The notes under the pieces were generated by a model. That model saw only the letters and a program-made list of their open reading frames with translations. It searched no databases and was not told the DNA's origin. A DNA stretch of 64,000 nucleotides, from assembly GCA_029721435.1 (NCBI GenBank), contig CM056587.1:15285667-15349666 (forward strand), written 5' to 3'. The position numbers and the translations under genes were made by a program. The stretch comes from Gymnothorax reevesii (Eukaryota > Chordata > Actinopteri > Anguilliformes > Muraenidae). Positions 22,800 through 34,932 of the stretch are shown here, piece by piece (positions within the stretch are counted from its first letter, which is position 1; the number at the start of each line of letters is the position of its first letter).

Positions 22800-22883
22800 C
22801 CCAGTGTTGATTGAACTCCAGTAGAGTTTATATGAGACCAACTGGTCTCATATAAACTCTACTGGAGTTCAACTATCACTGGG
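22800..22883. repeat. near-perfect hairpin: 30-bp arms, 2-nt spacer
   Basis: 22811-22840 and 22843-22872 are exact reverse complements, separated by AC. Outer CCCAGTG (22800-22806) and CACTGGG (22877-22883) extend the dyad after a short mismatch. It could be the folded core of a tiny MITE. An RNA transcribed through it would form a long stem. Confidence 0.9.
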
Positions 22884-23604
22884 TTTTTGGCTATGAATGT
22901 GCTTGGTTACAAAAAGGACAATTGCTCTCCAGTTTGAATTAATGACACAAAAAAAGAGCATTCCTCTGTCGCCAGAGACAAACTGGGAAGTTAAATAGTA
23001 TCAAAATGAGACTTAGAATTACATCATGTTCCATAATTACGCTCTTTATGAATCATTAGGAAAACGACAGACCAGCAGAGGTGTGGATTTGTGCACTTAC
23101 TGGTTTCATGTCAGGCATATCTGCCCCATCTCTCAGGAGGAAAGCAGAGGAGGCATGTGCCAGACCTGCCTCTTTGGCCTTCCTCCCCTGGGGCTCTATG
23201 GAGTGCACAGCCCCCCCCCTTCCTTCACACTCCCGGCCGCAATCTATGCAGACAGGCTCACAATGGAAAGGCTGCCATTGGCAGGTGGCCCCCATGGAGA
23301 TAATAGCAATTTGTACCCAGATGAGTAGGGCTCACTTTTCCTGAGCTGCCCTCACTCCACGAGGGGGATGGGGGGGTTGTGGGTCACTGAGGGTGGGTCC
23401 CTGCGTCAGCCTGGCGTGGGAGACCAGCCCGCTAATCGCCTCTTCATTCGAGGTGAGGATAGATTACAACACCCCCCACCTCCCCCACTTGGAGGTAAGG
23501 AAAACACCTATCACAACATGCAGGCCATTAGCTAGCAGATGTCTCCAGTGCAGCCTGGCCAAGGAGCTCCATTCCCTCTCTGCCGGACACCTCCAGTGGA
23601 CTAT
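22884..23604. other. intergenic DNA, locally GC-rich; no gene seen
   Basis: 23080-23480 is richer in GC than its surroundings and has overlapping short frames on both strands, none resembling a known protein. It could be low-copy regulatory sequence, but nothing here decides this. Confidence 0.35.
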
Positions 23605-23660
23605 GCACACACACATACACACACACACACACACACGCACAGACACACACACACACACGT
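23605..23660. repeat. (AC)n microsatellite
   Basis: AC dinucleotide tract with minor interruptions (ACATAC, ACGCACAG). Confidence 0.95.
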
Positions 23661-26079
23661 AAACACCCTCTTCTCCACCCCTGGCACACTCCATTTCACT
23701 CTATTTTTTATTTATTCTCCAGGCTGACAGTTCCATACACAAATAACAGCAACAGGCACATGAAGGATATTTAGCCCTGCTAAGGCCTGAAATTACATGC
23801 CACGTTGATGAAAGGCAATTAAGACAATTAAAGTTAATGAGGCCAATCCTTTTCTTTCACCAAAAAGTCAACAGACTAATTATCGAATTTAAGAATTTTT
23901 CCTCTCTGTTTTCGGTCCCCCACCCACCCCCTCAGATATAGCAGAAGGCAAACGTTTGTCTTTATTTCTGCAAGCAACGCAAGCGTGAAGCATTTAGAAA
24001 GTGATGGGGGTATTAATCATGTGTGAAGGTAAACCGGCTCTGTTTCCTCAATGAAGGCCAGGCCTGCTCGCTAGACACAGGCCTACACTGAAAAAGCACA
24101 CAGCACAAGCGACGAGGATGCTCAGAAGACTAGCACATACAACCCAGGTGCCCAACCACCATCTCCAAAGGGTGAGGTTAGGGAGAAATTCCACCTGGCA
24201 TGTGGAAATAAAAAATCTGGAAACTATAGACCATTACCCCAAATGAAACAGGTGACCATACCTTATGGTTAACTGTGCAAACATTACAAACTACAAAAAT
24301 CTGGGAAACTTTACCATATGTTCAGTCATAAGTGTGGACCTGCTTACCTTGGGTAATTGTAATGTTTTTGTGAAAGTTTAGAGTTTTAATTGCCATTAAT
24401 AATCATGAACAGCAAGAAGTAAGTATAGTAAGAAGTAAAAAAATAAATTTTTTTTATTGCCCATGCGCTTTCTAGTCCAGTTGAAACAGAACCAGGGGTT
24501 TCACCATGATATCAGACCAGTGAGGCTTGTTTCTGCCATTGGCTACTCATACCTTGATATTGATGACAAGAGGGAAGTGATCATCCCCTTCATTATACAA
24601 CAAAAGACAAAAATGATAGAATCCCCACAATTAGAGAATGTTCATCCAGCTTTTTACCGCACAGCAAATAAACAAACTGCAGACATGACAATAAATATTT
24701 TTGGGTATTAGCTTTATATCCTGGCTTCACAAAACAAACCTCAAAAAATTTTATTCTTTCACTTAAATTACGTATTTTTTCCAAGTTAAGTGGAGGAAAA
24801 AAAATATGTCTTTTGCCATATTCTGTGATTTGTGAATTTGCTATGAGGTGAAAAAGCCGGATGAAAATCCTCTTTGAGAGGTGATTCCATATTTTTTTCC
24901 AGTGGTTGTAGAAGATTTTGTTTCATGATTTTTTTTCACCTGGACTATCAGCCCTTTAATTAAGAAAAGGGTGAGAGGAGAAGAGGAAAAAAATAACAAC
25001 AACAACAACAATAAAAAAAAAAACAGTCAATATCATACACCTGTTCCTGAGAGAAAAAAAAACAACAACAGCAGTAACAATAATAACATCACAATATGAC
25101 AAACAACATAATTATTTAAAAAGCTAGATACTGGACAAAAAGGTCAGTGGGCAGCAGACTGTACATGCAGCACATCTGTGGTAATTTGTACTGCCGAGCT
25201 GGAGTGGAGGCTCCGAGCCAAATGATTGCCTTTTTTTTTTCTTTTAGTATGCTGATCAATTATGACTGCTGAGTATGCTCAACAATTACAATTGCCGAGT
25301 ATGCTCAACAAATACAATTGCAAATATTGGTTAATTTGATAAAATAAAGACTATATATTTTTTTTTGGAAATTAAAATGCATGTATTTATTTTCAAAACC
25401 TCTGATATTATGAAAATGGGCTGGTGTCCGATATTTTGACTGGTGCTGTACTTGGTTTCAGCAAACGACCACAGGAAAACATGAGTTCATATATTGATTT
25501 GAGAAAAACCAGAGCTCAAAGACCACCATGATACTGAAATCTCAGCACTGCTTTAGATGTTGTGGAAAACACACAACAGAAATTGGTAATAAGATACTGC
25601 AAATGTGAGGGTGAAATACTACCCGCTGTCATTTGTTTCTTTTACTTGTACCATAATGAATCAGAGGAATATAACCCAGTATTGTAGAGGATTTCTGCAC
25701 CAAGTCATTTTTGTGGTCCCCAGACTTGATAGTGAGAAGATAACAAGTGTCAGAAACATGCTGGAACATATTAGAGGAGCTAACGACTGTTTGAGCCATT
25801 TAAGCTGCACCTACTGGCAACAGAAATTCATTCTCACCGGCCCACAGACGTTCCTGCGCTGGCCAGTTAACTAGCCTAGAATTAGTTTGTGAATGTTTTT
25901 GATGGGAACAGTTACGATTCACCAATATAGTATTAAACTGATCAAAAATGCAGCCAAGACAGTTTCAGTGTGTTAAAGGTTCCACATTTTACATTTTTTT
26001 TCAATCAATTTAGGATGATTCTCTAATTTAATATCTGAAACTCTTCAGATATTAAAGAATTCACGCACCCACGCACGGG
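23661..26079. other. AT-rich intergenic DNA with AAC tracts and a small tandem duplication
   Basis: AAC/A-rich runs occur at 24986-25080. Near 25268-25322 the phrase GAGTATGCTCAACAA(T/A)TACAATTGC is present twice in tandem. No exon is recognised. Confidence 0.5.
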
Positions 26080-26765
26080 CAAGAAATATAAAATCAATTC
26101 GTTTATTAATTGTAAAAGTGCTCATGTTGTCTACATGTTGAAATGCCCATGCAGATTAATGTATGTGGGACAAACCAAACGCCCTCTCAAAGTGAGAATA
26201 GCTGAACATAAGACTGCTATCCGCACCAAAAACCTTGATTATGCCACAGCGCGTCACTATCAACAGGCTAAACATGGGTCAGTGGCTTCCCTTAAATTTT
26301 GGGGGATAGAGAAAATCACTCCACCACCAAGAGGCGGGGATATTGTGAAAATCGGAATATAAACTCCTACGCAAAGAAGCCTGTTGGATTTTTACACTTT
26401 ACACTGTGGAACCTTTTGGTTTAAATGAAGAAATGAATTTGTCTTGTTTTCTTTAATTGATTATCCCTCTGTGCCATTGTTTTTCTTTTTATTCCTCATG
26501 ATTTTTTCTCCCACCAATGAGATGTTTTGTTTGACAATGGGAGGGGCTCTCTTATGTGTTCATTCATTCGTGAGTGTGTGTACTCGGGTCATTGGCTATT
26601 TTATACGAATGTGTTATCTCTATCCAATGGGAAATTACTCCATTGTGATTTTCAATTTAAATCATTGAGATTTAAATGTTCATTCTAGTCTTGGCCCCCT
26701 GTTTGACTCTGAAGAAGACCTTCTGTCGAAATGTTAGTCACCTGCACCTTAATAAATCGCCTCAT
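26080..26765 (+). mobile_element. Penelope-like retroelement, 3' end
   Basis: The 5' part encodes the GIY-YIG endonuclease end of a Penelope-like element. The 3' part is noncoding, with a CTGAAGAAGACC...GTCGAAATG hairpin motif (26709-26735) and AATAAA (26751-26756). The reverse transcriptase is absent, so it is a 5'-truncated copy. Confidence 0.7.
26135..26445 (+). pseudogene. GIY-YIG endonuclease domain fragment, frameshifted
   Basis: MLKCPCRLMYVGQTKRPLKV shows the family signature: a cysteine pair, then YVGQTKRPLKVRI-EHK, where Tyr-Val-Gly stands for the YIG half of GIY-YIG. The frame then runs LKFWGIEKI...RGGDI and stops after IGI (26362). The expected continuation LRKEACWIFTLYTVEPFGLN follows in another frame, so one frameshift near 26350 separates them. 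In intact elements this nuclease nicks the target for target-primed reverse transcription. This fragment is dead. Confidence 0.7.
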
Positions 26766-29744
26766 ATAACTGTGTGCTCCAGGACTTCTTCCTTTGTAAT
26801 TTGCATTTTTATCCCCCTCTTTCTGAGAGGCACCAGTTTTTGGCTATAACTCTGCCAGCTGATGCGCATCTTTCCGTCGTATTCTGAAATTTCCTTCAGA
26901 CGATTCCCCAGGAAACAGGGTAACACAGTTTTGAAGCTTGCAGTAAAAAACAAGGGACAACTCAACACAAAGCTCTCACTATGCCTCGGTCTTTACTATA
27001 TGCCCTTAAAGCTACCATGCCTGATGTATGTAGTGTGAACAAGATGGTTGTGGTGGACGGCATGACAAACGCACACACGGGTGGGGGAAGGGAAAACAGC
27101 GTGCCTCCCGCCCATGGTGTAACAAAAGCATAAAAAAACGACAAAGACGGCATTTACATTCAGTCTCCAGTATCTCATTCGCTCTCTCCTTATCTATGCA
27201 CCATTTTCATTGGGTGTGGAATTAATAAATTATATAAATTATAATTGTATTATAATTGCCTGTCTTGTTGCAGCACGAAGTGAACAATAATGGTCAAAAC
27301 TAAGATTTTCCAGGGGCTGTACAATGCAAATGAACCCCCTTGTATAGTCAGTTGGGGCACAAAATCGAAATGGAATCATTCTCAGCAAACGATTTCTTCA
27401 CAGCAACAATACCGAGAGAATTCAGATCATTGTTTTGCCAGATGTTAATAGGGCAGATTCACTATACAGTAAAGTTCCAGAAGAGGAGGTTTCCTAAACC
27501 TGCATATGGTTGTCAAATCTGTAGCGGTCCGCGAGTCGTTGTCAAGATCCTCAAACTTACGTGGCAGGGAATCTGTGGTCCAATTCGCCAACCCACACAT
27601 TCCAATATGGAGGACTTTTTTTTTCCAACATGCTAGAAAATGTGTCTATAGCATTGAACTGTTCAGTTTGCAGTGAATCTTTTATTTCTTCTTCTTCTAA
27701 TATTGGTATTTGTCTCATAGATACTCTGACATATTGGCAACAGATTATTGCATACTGTGTATGCTAATGTAAAGACATTTCATGCTGCAAGGTTGACTTT
27801 TTGCAAACATGCAAGAAAATCTTTTGCGCACCCAGTTCCAAGTTTACGCAAGACCGTCAATTTGACACTATATCACGAAAACTTAAGCAGCATTCTGTAT
27901 AAGTTGATCAATTGGTTTGCAGTAGCTTTCACATTAACACTAAATTTCAAAAATGAGTGTATGTAAGGCATTACGTAACTTAACAAATGCATGCTGGATC
28001 TGCTCTCTAGGGCAGAGGGAAGACAAGAGTATCCTGTCAAAGGTCAAAGAAAAGCGTGATTTTTCTAATTGCGGGATTTAAAAAATTAATATTATTATTA
28101 ACCCTCTTTTAAGTCAATCAACTCATCAAAACCAGACATGAAAATAGGTTAAAAGAATGTACAATTAAACAAGCACATCAGAGTCTCTGAGAGAAATAAG
28201 ATCCCCGGAGCTAGCAGCTCCACTGAATTGTCCTGCCAAACATTTGCTTCTGCCAAAGTGAAGAGATGATTCCAGGATGCTGACCTCACAAACCTGATTG
28301 TTACTAGCCCAATTTATTTATTTTAATTTATTTATTTGCTATTTTTCCATTTTAGCCTGTAAATCTTGTTGCCCAGCTTCAGAAGTTTTTTTTTTTCTCA
28401 GAAACTGTCTGTCAGACCAGCATCTTCCAATGCCAGGTACCCAAGTAATTTAGTCACTGCTTTTCATCTTCTATTCAAATGGTGTGGCAGCTTCACTCCG
28501 AGTGTAATGGTTGGTAAAACGGCACAAAAGGTCAAAGGCAAACTCTTTTCACACTCTCAACTGACCCACAGAATGAGAGGAGGGCTGTGATTTTACAGGT
28601 GCGGCAAACCTCAATAATAACTTTGCTGTTGAGGTTTCACTCCATGCAGCAGAGAAAAAAAATATATAATTGTTGCCCAGTCTGCCGATTGACTCCACAA
28701 ATGGAATTTTTATTATTTCAAGTTTTTCCCAACCAAGCTCCCTTTTTCACACTTTTTACCCTCCCCTCCATTCTTAATAAGAGAAGGTCACATGGCTTGT
28801 CAATCTGCCATTTGATGGTAATGTGAACTGTCAGCGGCTTTCGTATCAGTAGCAGTGAACTCTATGCTTTGAAAAGCTGTCTGTCATCCCTGATGCGGCC
28901 AGTGGTAATGGGAGCCGATCGGAGCCCGTCAGCGAAGTGACACCCTAAGCAGTGCTGTCACCTACCAGGTGGAGAGCTTTATGTAAAATGAAGTCTTCCA
29001 TTTATTTGTCCATGACCTTCCAAAGTTCATTCCTCACTATCATGAACTAGACTCACGCGCAGCTCTGGCCCCATGACAACTGGCTTACACCCTCCTTGCT
29101 CCATTTTTAAAAAGCTTACCAGTCAGAACTATGAAAAAAATTTTTGAATGCTCATCTTCAAGATGCCATGCATACATTTATCTCAATTCCGATTAAAAAA
29201 ATATTGTAAATGTTGCTCCTGTGATGACTGTATGAAATCGGAGGAGAGGGAATGAGGCTATAGAGAAACATACAATTAAATAGTGGAATAAATGGATATG
29301 CAGAAATAGATAAGTCGCTGACAGATGTTGCAGTTACTTGGTCCATACTTTCATGCAGTGGTTTATGCCCTCATCCTGACCAGTGCTGGACCGGAGGAAC
29401 TCAGAAATTAGCCAACGCAGGGTCCAGATGAACGGATATGATCATTTTTGGGAGTTCCTATTGTGCGGCTCAAGTTTTCCTCTCTGCCTCTTGTAAATAC
29501 CCATGGTGGAGGAAAGATCTCCCTCCTCTGAAGGGATTGCTGGCCTGCCACTGTGACCATTTTTCACTCCATAGCCACATAGCCAGGAGAGAGCTAATAC
29601 CAAATATACAGTTTGGAAGCAAGGCCAATACAGGTCAAAAATTTGGAAGCAATTTCAATTTTCTGTTCACAATGCCTTTTTTAAAAGCCAGTATGAAATC
29701 GATGGATTTTGGGATGTATTTACTGCACGATTAGACTTTTCTTT
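26766..29744. other. intergenic DNA, no gene seen
   Basis: Several short frames, none convincing. The part near 28800-29040 has balanced composition and an inverted CACCTACCAGGTGG E-box pair (about 28959-28972), such as is seen in regulatory DNA, but this is not decisive. Confidence 0.4.
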
Positions 29745-30005
29745 CATTGATATGTGTGATGGTGTTGGCCTGCAGCCCTATTTAAGGGCTGCTGCACTCT
29801 TATTCACTGCAGCAGTATTCTGGATCTGCAGCCCTGACATGTGTTCTTGTGTGTTGCTGCTCCCCTCCGGGAGTGTATTTTAAAATTTCAATTAAATTTT
29901 TATTTTTACTCAGCCTGTGCTTTTGGGTCCCTAGTCCTGCTTTTGGGTACATGGTCCCTGTGCCCGCCCCTTTATGCCCTCTGCCGGCGGGGGCAAAACC
30001 ATGAC
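29745..30005 (+). repeat. possible solo LTR fragment
   Basis: A CCTATTTAAGGG TATA-like box is followed by an ATTAAATTTTTATT poly(A)-like region, CTCAGCCTGTGCTTTTGGGT and a CCATGACA end. This order resembles the promoter-to-end part of fish gypsy LTRs. No target duplication or internal region was found, and the 5' limit is a guess. Confidence 0.35.
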
Positions 30006-30755
30006 AGAAATGCACCATTTTCCTCTATTTACCTTTGGTACTGTATACACTGATGTTACCAGACCATGGCTGAATAAATGTTAACAAAAGAAAGAAGGGG
30101 CTTAGTTTTTGGGTTGAGAATATTTGCAAGAGTCACAACTTCATTGAAAAAGTAAAAAACAAACCATAGTTTGCATCATTAACTTTATGTCATGGTTTAC
30201 AGCCCATCGGATGCCAACGGCAATCCGCCAGGCTCTAGGACCATGGGCCTAGTAACATGGGCCCGATAATTTGAGTAAAAATGTATTCTGATTAGTGACT
30301 CTTTATAAAATAATCATGTATATTTTGTTGCAAAGTATGCCATTGAATCTATGATCTTTTTTTGTGCAAATTTGATCTTGCTTCCAAACTTTTGGCCTGT
30401 TGTGTAGGAGATGACTGAGGATTGGTAAGCATCAGAGTTCCAGGTACATGCTATAATTGAGGATAAAATAGCAAGCTGAACCATCAGAGGCCTTGTTTCT
30501 CAATTATCAATCAATCAATCAATCTTAGAGCACTAAGAGGGTTTGCAAAGTGTGATTGTCCGAAAGTTCTTCATTCTTCTCAAGTGTCCCCTAAAGCAGC
30601 ACTTACAATGGGAGCACTTGCACTGCTGTTATGTACTGTACATCTTAGCCTCGCTCTGGTGCAGTCTAATTGAATGTTTCTGGGAAGTTGAATGAGATGA
30701 ATAGGCCAAAGTAAGCCATATGAGGTAATCATAAAATATTTTTTTGTTTTGTTGT
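30006..30755. other. intergenic DNA, no gene seen
   Basis: A short (AATC)n tract occurs near 30507-30523. Nothing else is recognised. Confidence 0.4.
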
Positions 30756-30787
30756 CTTGAGGAAGGTCTGTTGACCGAAACGTCGAC
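30756..30787 (+). repeat. small hairpin motif GGTC...GACCGAAACGTC
   Basis: CTTGAGGAAGGTCTGTTGAC continues to CGAAACGTCGAC: a 4-bp stem GGTC/GACC, then GAAA. It resembles the motif in the Penelope-like tail at 26709 and a decayed version at 50119-50148. It probably marks a retroelement 3' end remnant. Confidence 0.4.
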
Positions 30788-30925
30788 TAATATATTAATT
30801 GCAAGTGAGAAGACCATAGAGGAAAAATAGAGGAAGCACAAAAAATCCTTTTAGACTGATGATTTGTCTTGACCAGTTATCAATCATTTTCCTTTAATCA
30901 AAAGCTTTCCATTTATTAAAAAAAG
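30788..30925. other. spacer
   Basis: Nothing recognisable. Confidence 0.3.
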
Positions 30926-31327
30926 GTCACACTTTAGATGTAGTGTTGCTCATAAAGGCTTTATGCAGCATGTATAATGCCTTCATAAATGAGACATAAT
31001 GTCTTCGTAAATCATACTTAAGTAAATGTAATGCTTTGTAAAGGATGAAATAACACATCCTTATTCAACATGTGGTACAAGATGTCATATAACTGACAAT
31101 GTTACTTTGCTAGTGGTTAAATACTATGAAGGGTGACATTGTCAGCCAATTGACATTGTCATTGTCACATCTGGAATCACATGCTGAATAAGGATGTGTT
31201 ATTTCACCCTTTACAAAGCATGGCATTTGCTTATGCATGATTTATGAAGACATTACATCTCATTTATGAAGGCATTATACATGCTGTATAAAGCCTTTAT
31301 GAGCAACACTTCAACTAAAGTGTGACC
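30926..31327. mobile_element. 402-bp fold-back MITE (GGTCACACTTTAG ends)
   Basis: The left end GGTCACACTTTAGATGTAGT and the inverted right end GGTCACACTTTAGTTGAAGT match closely. Pairing continues inward for about 150-180 bp per arm (for example, GTGTTGCTCATAAAGGCTTT and AACACATCCTTATTCA are found inverted). It is flanked by A runs on both sides, so a target duplication cannot be told apart. No coding capacity. A nonautonomous DNA transposon of undetermined superfamily. Confidence 0.85.
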
Positions 31328-33624
31328 AAAAAAAAAAAACAATTGGCCGGGAAACAGTTTCTCTTTGAATGCAGCATTCGGGTGATAAGAAATATATTCT
31401 AAATTCAAAAATATATCATCCAAAAAATGATTAACAACTTGTGTATCTTCTGTGATAGTTTTTTGAATATTGTTCAGTATGAGCTACCAGATCATTGAAA
31501 CTAAACTAATTAGCTTAACACACAATATTTCAGTTATGAAGAGCAGCCAATATTGCGCCACATTCTGTATGTTAATAAAAAGATTTTTTTCTTGTCTTAC
31601 CATATTGTGGAGAATTGGATACACCCAGTGTAAGTGTTTTTGGAGTTAACACATTGTCAATTAAGGAAAATGGGTACAGAATAATTAGTTAAAATGGATT
31701 TTAAGCTCAGCAACTGCCACTGATATAAAGTGCAGTTAGTGTGCTTTGATTGATTTGTTTTTGTTTTTTTTTTTTGTTTTGTTTTGTTTTTTATTTTTCT
31801 GAGGCAGACCACAAAATAAGAACCAGCCCTTAATCTAGCATGGTTCTTCTAATGTAATATTTTAATTAGTCTAAATATGTGGACAGACTTTAGAGCATAT
31901 GTAGCCTATTTATTTGCTTTTTGGCTATAACTTTTGTTATTTCTTGTTTTCCTCGCTTATTTCTTAACTCTATTTTTGCATGTATTTTTATTATGATTAT
32001 GATTATTATTTTGCCTATTGTACAACAAAAAGATTTCCAATCAAGTCCCATGAATCACCACTTCTACTCACAAACAGCATCAGTAGTCATGATGAAAGTG
32101 AATAACATGACATTAAAATAACACACAAAAACAAACTCAAACAGTTTAGCATGATTCTTACGGGAGCCATATTTTTAAGACGCATGTAGCTTTTTACGAG
32201 TAGTATTAATCACTCGTAAACCTCCCGTAATTTCTGAAATTGTCTTTAGTCACGATTCGTTTCGGAAACGAAGATGTAAGACACTTCGAAAGACATATTC
32301 TACAATCTTCTTAGCCTCAAGATGCTTGGGAAACATAGCCAAGAGAGCTTGATAAAGTAAAATGTAGATAAATAGCGCACATTTGTAAATGATAAACGAA
32401 TAGCGTCCAGTGCTTGCCAGAAGCAGTCACCATCACCAAATAAAACCGTTGAATATTCATCCAAATCTCTTCTCAATCTCTTAAATGCAAATTGCTTTTT
32501 TATTTGATGAAGCAACATCAAACACATTGACAAAGAACTTAAAATGTTGAAATATCTTACATTTACCATAAGATGGAATAACTGACCAAAACAGCAGATG
32601 AAAAATCAGAGGAAAAAAGCAAAAAGAATAATGAAATCAAAAAATAATTAATAATAACAATTTAGAATAATTTGAAGCAAAGAATACTTCAAGTGCTCTT
32701 TTCAAGTTAGAAATAATTGGAATAAAACACAAGAACACAAACAGACTTGATGATGGCTTTGAAGGTAATTTGAGACTGGATTAATCCCAGGACATTCTTT
32801 AATTTGATTTGCTGCATGTCTAAATGTGACAGGAGCTCTCTTTTGAAGCGCAGGTCTGCTTTGCTTCAATCCCCAGTCCCAAAGAGTTATAACTCTCAGC
32901 ATGTCTAAAAGGAACAAATCATATTTAATACAGCAGTTGTGAATGACAGTCCTGCATTCATGTCTAGAGAAGCAGCAGTTGTTTCTGTCATTTGTCAAAA
33001 AGGTCAATACAGTTTGTGTCAATGAGGTTTTATACCTCCCTGACAGGGCTTTCAATCTCAGCCAGAACTTACAGGGCTCTTTTTCGTCTTTATTATCATA
33101 TATATATATTTATTTTGCATCATATAAATGCACGCACTGGACAGATTTAAAATTAAAGACTATATAAGTTCCTCCTCCTCGGAAACACAAGGGCCAAATG
33201 GACATATTACAACTGAAGACTTTGTACAGCCTTTGCAGGAAGCCAAAGCATGCATCTGACGGGATAAATATAGTTTTTTGGCATGCCGTACAACAAGAAT
33301 CTTTACAGCTGCATGAGATAAGCACTTTAGCGGTCCCTCCGGCCGTGATAAAAAGCTGCACGGCATCTTACGAACCGCACTTCGCACAATCCTCCCTTTA
33401 ACTGTTGCTGTATTGATGTATACCACGACAAGCCCACGTAGAGCAGACAGGAGTATGTGCTCACTTCTATTGACTGGAAAGATGGCTTCAAATCAGGTAA
33501 TGAATAACAGTCTTCTTTATATTATGAGCATGTAGTTAAATTACTCTGAGTGTAATTGTGCAAACACTATTGGAAATTTGCCATATAACATCACATTGCC
33601 AGCAATTGAATTTCATATTGCTAT
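31328..33624. other. AT-rich intergenic DNA, no confident gene
   Basis: At 33482-33496 a short ATG frame (MASNQ) runs straight into a donor-like GTAATG, and 33200-33420 has balanced composition. Neither is enough to call an exon. A T-rich run lies at 31757-31795. Confidence 0.35.
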
Positions 33625-34155
33625 GATTTGCTATGATCCAGACAAGGAACCAGATGCAGATTCAGGGTACAATCCACAGGGGAGTATTTATAATTAAGCA
33701 TATGGTGATAATAGAGGGAAAGGCCGTAGCCCAGGACAGCAGTCCAGCTAAGTCGGAAATAACTGGAGAGGTAGGGGCGTGTCCACGCCAGGACAGTGGC
33801 CATCCCAGGGCAGAAGCCAAGTGGAGAATCCCCCCTGCAGAAGTAGGGTCACTTGACAGTTGAACCAAAGGGTTTACCAAGAACACAGTCTCGATCCAAG
33901 AGACCGATGAAGGCTTAGCAAGTGTTCCTAATAAACTGACTCAGAGCAACAGATTGGAACAATGGATTAACCAGAACATGGTCCCAATCCTGGAGACCAA
34001 TATAAAGGCTTGGGAGGTTGTTGCTATTGATCAGACTCCAAAAAGTTTTTACCTTTTTCTTTATCATTAATTTACAGAAAACACACAGATGCATAGCAGG
34101 GCTCAATACTAAGAAACATAAATTGGCTGGACGGCTTTGTGGGGTATAAAGCAAG
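33625..34155 (-). repeat. possible LTR-retroelement fragment
   Basis: On the minus strand the sequence ends with CTGGTTCCTTGTCTGGATCA. Near 33690 a TATTTATAATTAAGC stretch lies where the poly(A) region of fish gypsy LTRs usually lies. It also holds a loose internal duplication of about 100 bp (GAACACAGTCTCGATCC near 33880 against GAACATGGTCCCAATCC near 33974). Resemblance only. Confidence 0.3.
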
Positions 34156-34829
34156 ACAATCCAGCAACTGTACTGAAATCAGAGTGAACCTATACAGACA
34201 TTAACAAAAACACATGCTGGCGGCTGAAACCAATTAAGTTCAATTAAAGTGAAATCCGAGATTTGCTTTCAAACACAATGTACACGTTACAAAATAGATG
34301 CTGATAAAATTTGAAAAGACTGCCAACTAAACTAGTGCTGAATTGTGTCATTAGACCATTTAACAGTTTTTCATCAGCTTTATTTTCTTAATTTTTTGGA
34401 CGGGGTTTAAACAGGGCCTGATGATGCACTGTGGCCCTCCTAAACACACCCTGCCCCTAGCAGTATATAAAATCATGAGCGCATTGTATATGTAGCTACC
34501 TGCTCAATCATGGTTAATGACCATACGTCCTGTGTTTAGCTAGCTCGTTGAGTTACCAGTCTTCAGTTTTCTAGGTAGCAAATCACCTATTCCGCTGTGT
34601 CCCAAAATTGTATATTCCCAAAATGTGAGAATTTAAAAATTCTCTGTCACCCTATTTAAATTTGCAAATAAATGAATAACAGGTAGATTACTTTTGCAAA
34701 CATGAAGAGCTGAGGATCACCTCCAATATTCCACTCGTGGTAAACACTTTACACTGGGTACTTTCACTAACTTTCATTTGAGACAACTAAGATTCACAGG
34801 TAGCTCGCTGATACTAGTAAAGGCAGCCG
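34156..34829. other. intergenic DNA, no gene seen
   Basis: AT-rich; nothing recognisable. Confidence 0.4.
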
Positions 34830-34932
34830 ACCCAACCATCTCCTCTCCCGGGCTTTGTTCTCCCCCTCCGCCGACATCGTGTACTTTCGTCAGCAGAAAC
34901 GTTCACCATGGTGCTCATCAGTGAGTTTAACG
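34830..34932 (+). other. candidate first exon with start codon and two splice donors
   Basis: A C-rich leader (CCATCTCCTCTCCCGGGC...CCCCCTCCGCCGAC) precedes an ATG at 34908 in strong context (TTCACCATGG). The frame reads MVLIS at donor 1 (GTGAGT, 34921) or MVLISEFN plus one base at donor 2 (GTACGT, 34933); both donors leave phase 1. The start MVLI-EF resembles the MVLIKEF/MVLLKEY start of class I phosphatidylinositol transfer proteins, but seven residues cannot establish homology and no later PITP exon was found. It may equally be an unrelated or noncoding first exon. Confidence 0.3.

Noticed and set aside
34908..34932. firm annotation as a PITP gene (pitpna/pitpnb)
   Set aside because: Only seven residues resemble the family start, one key residue differs, and no further PITP exon was found in the window.
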